DNA from: Siphonodentalium dalli
Taxonomy: Eukaryota > Mollusca > Scaphopoda > Gadilida > Siphonodentaliidae
Assembly (NCBI GenBank): GCA_032622095.1
Contig: CP136065.1
Coordinates: 61,051,094 to 61,115,093 of the forward strand
DNA length: 64,000 bases
Reading direction: 5' to 3'
Positions 13,401 through 25,400 of the stretch are shown one piece after another (positions within the stretch are counted from its first letter, which is position 1; the number at the start of each line of letters is the position of its first letter). The position numbers and the translations under genes are program-made. Below the pieces are notes generated by a model that saw nothing but the letters and a program-made list of their open reading frames with translations, did not search any database and had not been told where the DNA came from.

Positions 13401-16400
13401 TTCGAGTCGGGGAGATTTAAAATTTCCAATTCATGATGAAAACATAGATTTGAATCAAAATATTTCTGTCACATGATAACAATTGTGTGCAAGACTGGTT
13501 CACTATAAGCCATCGCCCACGTAAATGCATAGTACTAGACCTCACTTCCGTGGTGCGACATTACGCAAAATTGCGGTTGGCACCTAACAAGAAGAAGAAG
13601 AAGAATATGGTACAGCTGATTCTGTACAGATAAACTGGAATTTATCTCTTAACACATGTCGGTCATTCCAATGAAAGTGTCAATGACACTGTAGCTCAAC
13701 TTAGGTAGGGGAATAATTTAATGGTTGACAGTAAATGGAGGAATAGGAAAGGTGCTAATTGAAATGTCTAACATGCGCCAAAGGATTTAGTGATGCAAAG
13801 AGTAAAATACAAGATGGCTGCTGGTGGCCATTTTTTTTGGCCAATTGACCCCAAAAGAACTCGTTCCCATCTACGTATAATTGTTAACATCCATGACAAA
13901 TTTTATGAAGATCTGACCAAAGCTACGACATACAAATTTCATGATGATCAGACGAACAGTACGACCTGTAGACCGCGCCAATGGATTGAATTTTAAAATC
14001 CAAGATGGCCGCTGGCAGCCATGTTTTTTGGCCGAATGACCCCACAATGATTCGTTCCCATCTACATGTCAATGTCAACATTCATGACAAATTTAATAAA
14101 TATCAGACCAAAGGTATGACCTGTAGCCCACGCCAAAGGATTTAGTCATGCAAAAAGTAAAATGCTGGTGGCAATGTTTTTTGACCGAATGACCCCAAAA
14201 CGACTCGTTCCCATCTACATGTCATTGTTATAATTAATGACAAATTTCATGACCATTTGACCAAAGCTACGACCTGTAGCCCGCACCAAAGGATTTAGTC
14301 ATGCAAAGAGTAAAATCCAAGATGGCTGCTGGCGGCCATGTTTTTTGACCAAATGACCCCAAAACGACTCGATCCCATCTACATGTCATTGTTATCATTC
14401 ATGACAAATTTCATGATGATCAGACGAACAGTACGACCTGTAGCCCGCGCCAATGGATTGAATTTTGAAATCCAAGATGGCCGCCAGCAGCCATGTTTTT
14501 TGGCCGAATGACCCGACAATGATTCGTTCCCATTTACATGTCAATGTCAACGTTCATGACAAATTTTATAAAGATTAGACCAAAGGCAACCTATAGCCCG
14601 CGCCAAAGGATTTAGTCATGCAAAGAGTAAAATCCAAGATGGCTGCTGGCGGCCATGTTTTTTGGCCGAACGACTCCAAAATCACTCGTTCCCATCTACA
14701 TGTCAGTGTTAACATCCATGACAAATTTCATAAACTTCCGACCAACACAACGACCTGTAGCCCGCGCCAAAGGATTTAGTCATGCAAAGAGTAAAATCCA
14801 AGATGGCTGCTGGCAGCCATGTTTTTTGGCCGAACGACCCCAAAATCACTCGTTCCCATCTACATGTCATTATTAACATCAATGACAAATTTCATGATGA
14901 TCAGACGAACAGTACGACCTGTAGCCCGCGCCAATGGATTGAATCTTGAAATCCAAGATGGCTGCCAGCGGCCATGTTTTTTGGCCGAATGACCCCAAAA
15001 TTACTCGTTCCCATCTACATGTCAATGTCAACATTCATGACAAATTTCATAAAGATCAGACCAAAGGTACGACCTGTAGCCCGCGCCAAAGGATTTAGTC
15101 ATGCAAAGAGTAAAATACAAGATGGCTGCTGGCGGCCATGTTTTTTGGCCGAACGACACCAAAATCACTCGTTCCCATCTACATGTCATTATAAACATCA
15201 ATGACAAATTTCATGATGATCAGGCGAACAGTACGATCTGTAGCCCGCGCCAATGGATTGAATCTTGAAATCCAAGATGGCTGCCAGCGGCCATGTTTTT
15301 AGGCCGAATGACCCCAAAATGACTCGTTCCCATCTACATGTCAATGTCAACATTCATGACAAATTTCATAAAGATCAGACCAAAGGTACGACCTGTAGCC
15401 CGGGCCAAAGGATTTAGTCATGCAAAGAGTAAAATCCAAGATGGCTGCTGGCAGCCATGTTTTTCGGCCGAACAACTCCAAAATCACTCGTTCCCATCTA
15501 CATGTCATTGTTAACATCCATGACAAATTTCATGATGTTCCGATCAAAGCTACGACCTGTAGCCCGCGCCAAAGGATTTAGTCATGCAAAGAGTAAAATC
15601 CAAGATGGCTGCTGGCGGCCATGTTTATTGGCCGAACGACCCCAAAATGACTCGTTCCCATCTACATGTCAATATTAACATCCACGACAAATTTCATGAT
15701 GATCAGACGAACAGTACGACCTGTAGCCCGCGCCAATGGATTGAATTTTGAAATCTAAGATGGCCGCCAGCGGCCATGTTTTTTGGCCGAATGACCCCAC
15801 AATGATTCGTTCCCATCTACATGTCAATGTCAACATTCATGACAAATTTCATAAAGATTAGACCAAAGGTACAACCTGTAGCCCGCGCCAAAGGATTTAG
15901 TCATGCAAAGAGTAAAATCCAAGATGGCTGCTGGCGGCCATGTTTTTGGCCGAACGACACCAAAATCACTTGTTGCCATCTACATGTCATTATTAACATC
16001 AATGACAAATTTCATGATGATCAGGCGAACAGTACGATCTGTAGCCCGCGCCAATGGATTGAATCTTGAAATCCAAGATGGCTGCCAGGGGCCATGTTTT
16101 TAGGCCGAATGACCCCAAAATGACTCGTTCCCATCTACATGTCAATGTCAACATTCATGACAAATTTCATAAAGATCAGACCAAAGGTACGACCTGTAGC
16201 CCGGGCCAAAGGATTTAGTCATGCCAAGAGTAAAATCCAAGATGGCTGCTGGCGGCCATGTTTTTCGGCCGAACGACCCCAAAATCACTCGTTCCCATCT
16301 ACATGTCATTGTTAACATCCATGACAAATTTCATGATGATCAGACGAACAGTACGACCTGTAGCCCGCGCCAATGGATTGAATCTTGAAATCCAAGATGG

Positions 16401-19400
16401 CTGCCAGCGGCCATGTTTTTTGGCAGAATGACCCCAAAATGACTCGTTCCCATCTACATGTCAATGTCAACATTCATGACAAATTTCATAAAGATCAGAC
16501 CAAAGGTACGACCTGTAGCCCGGGCCAAAGGATTTAATCATGCAAAGAGTAAAATCCAAGATGGCTGCTGGCGGCCATGTTTTTCGGCCGAACGACCCCA
16601 AAATCACTCGTTCCCATCTACATGTCATTGTTAACATCCATGACCAATTTCATGATGTTCCGATCGAAGCTACGACCTGTAGCCCGCGCCAAAGGATTTA
16701 GTCATGCAAAGAGTAAAATCCAAGATGGCTGCTGGTGGCCATGTTTATTGGCCGAACAACCCCAAAATGACTCGTTCCCATCTACATGTCAATATTAACA
16801 TTCATGACAAATTTCATGATGATCAGACGAACAGTACGACCTGTAGCCCGCGCCAATGGATTGAATTTTGAAATCTAAGATGGCCACCAGCGGCCATGTT
16901 TTTTGGCCGAATGACCCCACATTGATTCGTTCCCATCTACATGTCAATGTCAACATTCATGACAAATTTCATAAAGATTAGACCAAAGGTACAACCTGTA
17001 GCCCGCGCCAAAGGATTTAGTCATGCAAAGAGTAAAATCCAAGATGGCTGCTGGTGGCCATGTTTTTTGGCCGAACAACTCCAAAATCACTCGTTCCCAT
17101 CTACATGACAGTGTTAACATCCATGACAAATTTCATAAACTTCCGACCAAAACAACGACCTGTAGCCCGCGCCAAAGGATTTAGTCATGCAAAGAGTAAA
17201 ATCCAAGATGGCTGCTGGCAGCCATGTTTTTTGGCCGAACGACCCCAAAATCACTCGTTCCCATCTACATGTCATTATTAACATCAATGACAAATTTCAT
17301 GATGATCAGATGAACAGTACGACCTGTAGGCCGCGCCAATGGATTGAATCTTGAAATCCAAGATGGCTGCCAGCGGCCATGTTTTTTGGCCGAATGACCC
17401 AAAAATGACTCGTTCCCATCTACATGTCAATGTCAACATTCATGACAAATTTCATGAAGATCAGACCAAAGGTACAACCTGTAGCCCGCGCCAAAGGAAA
17501 TTGTTGACGGACACACGCACACACGGACACACGGACGACGGACGCCAAACCATGGCAATAGCTCAAACTTACAAGTAAGTTGAGCTAAAAATAACGAGAG
17601 GCCGATCACGATCGGCAGATGTTTAACCCATACTTTGGCGATAGTGATCAGCTATTTTCAGTTTGAACGCGAAAATCCATAAGCCATAGTCTTGTCAAGA
17701 TACATCCTGAGTATTGATGAGTAGAAAGAAGAACATTCTGCAGAAAAGAATCTGCACACAGGTATGAACAGATAGAATCAAGATTATCCAAGCAAGGAAA
17801 GAATCTGCACACAGGTATTATTAAACATGTAGAATCAAGATTATCCAAGCAAGAGGATCAAGAACATCCAAGCAAGACAAGAATCTTCACATATGTATGA
17901 ACAGGTAGGATCAAGATTATCCAAGCATGACAAGAATCTGCCCACAGGTATTAACATGTAGAATCAAGAATATCCAAGCAAGGGGATCAAGAATATCCAA
18001 GCAAGATAAGAATCTGCACACAGGTATTAACATGTAGAATCAAGAATATCCAAGCAAGAGGATTAATAATATCCAAGCAAGACAAGAATCTGCACACAGG
18101 TATTAACATGTAGAATCAAGAATATCCAAGCAAGAGTGATCAAGTGTTCTCTGCAAAATATCCTTATAGATCTCAGTTGTGCAGCTTTCTCTGGTAGTTA
18201 CATGTTAGGTTGTGATGTGTTGGGTCTGATAACAGATGCCTAAATAGCCTTTGAATTGAAAGTGGCTGACTGGCTGGCTCTTGCGATAACAAACAAATCA
18301 TTCTCTACATGGCAGATGACATGAAGTGATTAAAAACATATCATTTTGTTTCATTTATCAACAGGCAATCAACAGTGTTCTAAAATCTGACCCATGTCTC
18401 ATTAATTTTCCCAATTGGCAGTTAGTTTATAAAATTCCAGAGAGGATATACATATAAAATCAGAAGTTATGGAATTCTCTTTAAATATAAATTGATCAAA
18501 TAACTGAACCCCAGTTGCATAAAGACACTTGAATCTCAAGATTAGCTAAATGATTTTAGCAATGTTCTAAAGCCCATTTTGGTAGCTTAACCTACAAAAC
18601 CCTTTATTAAACAGCATGTGCTGTGTATTGTTGAAACTTTAAAAAAAATTAGATACCATAGCTTTTATCTGCACATTGGCATAAGAGACATCAGAAAATA
18701 ATATAGCCATATTAATAGATAAGTAGTCCAAAGGCATGGGATGGAATTGTTGAATATGGCTCCTAACAAATTCACCAGTACATGACAATATTTTGGACCG
18801 ACTTAAACCAAATTTGGTGTGCTGACTCGGGGTACCCTTGGAGGAGTTATATTAGTGTTAGTTTTTAAAATTTTGTTATTTAAAGGATTACAATGCTCAT
18901 GAAACAACAAAACTCTATCGGAAAGCCACCCCTATTGTGATCACAATAATCCAAGTCCCATGAAAATCGCGTAATAAATAAGCCGAGAAATAAATAAATA
19001 ATACCGCCACCGGTTGTCGGCTATCTCCGTCGCAAAACCTCGCATGACGTCAAGCGAGGTAAACTAATTAAAAACACGGAATCGGAGTCGGAGTTAATTG
19101 TGTCTACCTATATGACGATGGAAAATCCGGAATACACATCAGCGCGTGAGCGTGATGGGAGTTACTGCGGGGCATATCAATAGCATTGTGTACACATGGT
19201 TAATTGTCATCGCGCTGTGAGTTATATTCACTTGTGATTTGTCTTAAGCGCTGTTTGGAAAGTTATTGTTTTGACAAAAAAACTATAGAAGGCCGATTGA
19301 GTGGGGTAGATAAAACTTTCGAGTCAAAAATAAAGCTTATAAAAACACGAGCAGGTATGTGAACTCTATTCGGGCGCGTGTTCACGATGTTGTTTTAATT

Positions 19401-22400
19401 TTCCGTATATATGCCCCGAGTGTCCCGTATTTACAATCATTCATTCATAACAATGCCATATCGGAGGTTTGTGTACGGTACATGTATTGACCTGTATTGG
19501 TGTAATCAGTAAAAAATATCACGATGACAACTGTTCTAAGTCCAGTCCCTTTACATTGACGCAATAAAGAGCGTTCACTATTACGATATATTGCGAATAA
19601 AGAACGCTTGTATATGTGCTTACATATTAAACCGGATTATTATCCCTCCTTCAATTTTTTTTTATATATGATTGGATGTTTATATATTTTATAATCCTAT
19701 TGTTATGCATAATTAACACATAATTGCATATTCAATAGACCGCATCGCTAGAGTGTTAATTTTATAGGCCAATAACCACACAAAACGCAGTGATTTCATC
19801 AGTGACAGTCGGCAAGATAGTTTGGGGGCAGGGGAAGCAATATTCCGAAAAATATATAAACACCATATTGCCCTAAGGCTAATATATACATGATTCATAA
19901 CCAAGAAAAATGAACTTATCATATCATATTGGTAATGAATGACTTGATTATAATTGATTAAATCCGACAGCAATAAACCGATATTTTTTTGTTATTACCG
20001 CGTTACGATAAATTAAAACGAAACGCTCTTTATTGACACAAGACAAAGGTTATCTGGAAATTGGAATGTTTACGAGATTATAATTGCCTAATAACTGTGC
20101 AAGTCTTCGCATATACATGTATATGCAATCTTTATATGAATATCTCATATATATTTTGAAGACCTCTGTCTGTATGTATGTATGTTTGTTTGTTTGTTTG
20201 TTTGTTTGTCTGTCTGTCATTTATACAAATCTACGATTCTCGACCGATCGGGACGAAACTTGGTACGTGTGTGTAGTTTGACCGGGCGGTGAACGTTGTC
20301 GTATTGGCGAGCCCGTGCGGCGCCCGCTTCGCGCATGCGCAGACGAGATCTCGGAAACGGGTGGAGCTATCGACTTGAAATTTGCTATGTGAATGTATCT
20401 TGCCCCGGATACGAATTTTATCGGGTCGCCGAGCCCGTGTGACACCAGCTTCGCGCATGCGCAGACGAGATCTCGGAAACGGGTGGAGCTATCGACTTGA
20501 AATTTCCTATGTGAATGTATCTTGCCCCGGATACAAATTTTATCGGGTCGCCGAGCCCGTGTGACGCCAGCTTCGCGCATGCGCAGACCAGACCTCGGAA
20601 ACGGGTAGAGCTATCGACTTGAAATTTAGTTTTTGAATAGCCCGGACAACGGCTAGTCTCATATATATTTTGAAGACCTCTGTCTGTTTGTTTGTATGTT
20701 TGTCTGTATGTTTGTCATTTATACAAATCTACGATTCTCGACCGATCGGGACGAAACTTGGTACGTGTGTGTAGTTTGACCAGGCGGTCGTCGTTGTTGT
20801 ATTGGCGAGCCCGTGCGGCGCCCGCTTCGCGCATGCGCAGACGAGATCTCGGAAACGGGTGGAGCTATCGACTTGAAATTTGCTATGTGAATGTATCTTG
20901 CCCCGGATACGAATTGTATCGGGTCGCCAAGCCCGTGCGACGCCAGCTTCGCGCATGCGCAGACCAGATCTCGGAAACGGGTGGAGCTATCGACTTGAAA
21001 TTTGGTATGTGAATGTATCTTGCCCCGGATACAAATTTTATCGGGTCGCCGAGCCCGTGCGACGCCAGCTTCGCGCATGCGCAGACCAGATCTCGGAAAC
21101 GGGTGGAGCTATCGACTTGAAATTTGCTATGTGAATGTATCTTGCCCCGGATACGAATTTTATCGGGTCGCCGAGCCTGTGCGACGCCAGCTTCGCGCAT
21201 GCACAGACCAGATCTCGGAAACGGGTAGAGCTATCGACCTGAAATTTGGTTTTTGAATAGCCCGGACAACGTCGGGCTGGGTAGAGCCATCGACTTGAAA
21301 TTTGTATTTTGAATAGCCCTGACAACGTCGGGCTCATCGGGTAGTCTATTATATATTTTGGAAGATCTGTCTGGCTGAGTGTGTGTCTGTGTGTTCGCGA
21401 TGAACTCGAAAACGGCCGACCCGATTTCGATGAAACTTTGTATGTGGGGGTATTTTCGGCCGGGAACGGGCATAGGCCTATTAATTTGCCCGTGCGACGT
21501 GACCTTGACCTTGAAATCGGGTAATTTCAAGGTCAAACGCCCGAATATCACGGGATTTCGATGAAACTTGGTATGTGGGGTTACTTTATTAAGGCGAGTC
21601 TCATAAGCATATTCATTTGCCCGTGCGACGTGACCTTGACCTTGAAATCGGGTAACTTCAAGGTCAAATCGCCAATTTTGATGGGATTTCGACGAAATTT
21701 GATACGTGGGGTTAGTTTTGTCCACTGATTGTTTTGGACGGGTCCAATCGTGACCCCGACCAGACCTTGACCTTCATAATGATCAATTCAAGGTCAAATC
21801 TGGTAAAACCGGATGGATTTCGACGGGCCCGTTTGTCGGGTACTTTTGTCCGGGCAGTGTTTTGGACTGGTCAAATCGTGACCCCACTTGACCTTGACCT
21901 TCAAAATGGATAATTCAAGGTCAAACGCCCGAATATCACGGGATTTCGATGAAACTTGGTATGTGGGGTTACTTTATTATGGCGAGTCTCATAAGCATAT
22001 TCATTTGCCCGTGCGACGTGACCTTGACCTTGAAATCGGGTAACTTCAAGGTCAAATCGCCAATTTTGATGGGATTTCGACGAAATTTGATACGTGGGGT
22101 TAGTTTTGTCCACTGATTGTTTTGGACGGGTCCAATCGTGACCCCGACCAGACCTTGACCTTCAAAATGATCAATTCAAGGTCAAATCGGGTAAAACCGG
22201 ATGGATTTCGACGGGCACGTTTGTCGGGTACTTTTGTCCGGGCAGTATTTTTGGACTGGTCAAATCGTGACCCCACTTGACCTTGACCTTCAAAATGGAC
22301 AATTCAAGGTCAAAGCCCGGACGAAGTCGGGTCACCTTCTAGTCTATTATATATTTTGGAAGATCTGTGTGTCTGTCTGTCTGTCTGTGTGTTCGCGATG

Positions 22401-25400
22401 AACTCGAAAACAGCCCACCCGATATCGATGAAACTTGGTATGTGGGGGTATTTTCGGCCGGGGACGAACATAGGCATATTAATTTGTCCGTGCGACGTCA
22501 CCTTGACCTTGAAATCGGGTCATTTCAAGGTCAAACGCCCGAATATCACGGGATTTCGATGAAACTTGGTATGTGGGGGTACTTTCTTATGGCGAGTCTC
22601 ATAAGCATTTGCCCGTGCGACGTGACCTTGACCTTGAAATTGGGTAACTTCAAGGTCAAATCGCCAATTTTGATGGGATTTCGACGAAATTTGATACATG
22701 GGGTTACTGTTATCCACTGTGTGTTTTGGACGGGTCATATCGTTACCCCGACCTTGCCTTGACCTTCAAAATGATCAAATCGAGGTCAAATCGGGTAAAA
22801 CCCAGATGGATTTCGACGGGCCCGTTGGTCGGGTACTTTTGTCCGGGCAGTGTTTTGGACGGGTCAAATCGTGACCCCACTTGACCTTGGCCTTCAAAAT
22901 AGACAATTCAAGGTCAAAGCCCGGACGAAGTCGGGTCACCTTCTAGTATAATATATAATATAACTTGGACTATTCCGGTAACATATGTTGATATAGATAA
23001 ATGCGTGCAAAACTTAATAATATACGGGCATGGCTTTATAGTAACAACACATCACGATACATATAATAATAACACGATAAAGACATTTAATTACGAGAAC
23101 GGCGATGTTTTCGGCAAAGTTTTGCATTCGTAGTGTACTAGTGTGATAACGCGACAATCTTCAAAGGCCGCGATCAATTACATGCAAACTTAAAATACTG
23201 CCGTAGCGTATCTATGCGTTGTCGATGGGTTACCACGTGATCGATCACGTGCTATGCTTCTGTTTACATGTGACAATCACGTGATCGGACCGATGATCAC
23301 GTGACTTCATCTACAACAAAATCTTCGGCTAACTTCGGAATTTTTTATAATCGTTATAAAAATAACGAATGGCGGCCGAATATTAGATTATTTGCGCCCA
23401 ATGGACATTATGTATATATATTATCGGTCTATTGAAAGAAAATATTATTGTTTTTTCAGCACCCTATTCCTTTAAAAAAAAAAAAATATTTTATTTTGTT
23501 TTTGTTTTGTTAGATTGAGCAAGGAATTAAATATAATTTTTTTTAAAAGAGTGAATATTTTTTCGAAAATGGGCCATAACTCAGTTAAAAATAGTCGGAT
23601 CAAACCCATATTCGAATTCGATCTGTCTTTTATGCTGAGAAATTCATATACATAATTTGGTTCCGATCAGATATAAAATGATCGAGTTATCGCACCATGC
23701 GTAAAGTGTCTACAGACAGACAGCCAGACGGACGGACTAACGACGAGTGGTCAATCCGGACAACGACACTATGTTTACCATACTATGGTATGGGTAAACA
23801 TAAAAATGAGCGCACCACTTTAACAAATGCATCACTATTGATATAATATGTTACAAGGTAGGTAAACAAAATGAATACATCCTCACTTATAATGGCCATA
23901 ATTCACCTAAAATGTCTGAACCGTTTTCTAAATTTCCAACGCCAATCGATCAGGTAAAAGCTGTATTTTACAAATCTGGTACATAATTCTAGGATAAACT
24001 GTTTGAACTTATAAACAGACGATGAACAAAAAATTCATGGAGAGCACCAGCTATTTATCAATAAAAAAACCCAACTTCTACATGTATTGAATGTGAATCT
24101 GCCCAAATCAATCGCATATTTGAATCCAAGTCGAAATAATAATACAAATTGGAGGGCCGATATTCGGATCATTAAAAAACATTTTAAACCCTCACCCTCC
24201 TGTACATGATGGGAATCCAGTCCCCCAAATATGGGCATTATTTTGGCGGGAGCTTCACTGGTGCAGCATTAAAAATCCTGTGCCAATGCATTCTCTTATA
24301 TATGCGAGTCTCCCATCGGGAGCCTCGCATATTTAAGAGAAAGCACTGGCTAACAAGGTTAAGGTAAATATTGTTAGGGCAATTCAATCTCTTATATATT
24401 CGAGGCTCCCTATTGGAGACTCACATATATAAGAGAATGCATTGGCACAGGGTTTTCACTAAATTTCAGGAATCTCCAGTCATAAAAGGGTTAACAGAAA
24501 ACATCAGTTGGATCATTTATATTCATTCAGTTTATTTGTGCGAATAAACACAATCTGGGAGAATGACTGGATGCCATCATCGACATTGTCTTCCAGTTGC
24601 AATTTCAAAAGCACTTTATTGGTCACAGCAATACTACTTAAATGGTAACCAAAATTTATAATTTATTGTAATTTTTTTCCTGAGCTGTTTAACCCTTTGA
24701 ACCCTGGCTCCCCACAACGATCAACACCCTGACCCTGGGCTCCCAGTGGAATTTTTTTATATTGTGGCCAGTGTTTAGATGTATGGTGTTGTTTATGTTC
24801 AAGTGGTGTCACATTTCTGAAACTTTAGATGTATGTTCCCCATGGACCACTGATTATTTTACAATCTGGTTACATTGCCACGTGGTCACTCCCTGGTAAC
24901 GGTTGCTAGGCATCTACCCGATATTAAAAGTAAAATACAATTATAGCTTTTACGGTCGTAATTCAGCCCAAGGAAATGGCGTTTTTTATGCAGTCAACGC
25001 CCTATTGTGAAATTTGAGATATATATGGCCAGATGTGACTGATCCTAACTTGTATTTAAGGGTAGCAACGGTTGCTAACCAAATACCCCCAATGATCGAA
25101 TGACACCATATTGCCCTGTGAATCCAATTGTATTATGCCACAATTTAGACTTTCTTGGCATGCACATGCTGATGGTTATGTTCAAATGGTGCTACAGGTC
25201 GGAAATTTTACAGGAATGTTCCCATGGGCCACTGTGTATTTTTTTTAGAATGGTATACTTTGCCACACGATCACTCCCTGGTAACGGTTTCTAAGCAACT
25301 ACACGGAACTGAAAGTATAATGCAATTACCATAAGCTTATAGCGTCGTATAATTCCGCGCTAAGAAACGGCATTTTGTATGCAGTCAATACCCTATTGTG

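Noticed and set aside
5500-17578. Many 60-82 codon open frames starting [16 protein letters not shown] in the tandem array
   Set aside because: They recur once per monomer only because the monomer is repeated. They overlap in different frames, lack introns or start contexts, and stop codons differ between copies.
20330-21205. Regularly spaced identical words, resembling a CRISPR array
   Set aside because: The sequence between the words is also repeated, there are no unique spacers, and the context is a eukaryotic intron.
20221-21725. Overlapping open frames of 60-164 codons on both strands in the 20-22 kb repeats
   Set aside because: They follow from GC-rich tandem units without stops. The same DNA is open in several frames on both strands and shows no protein motif.
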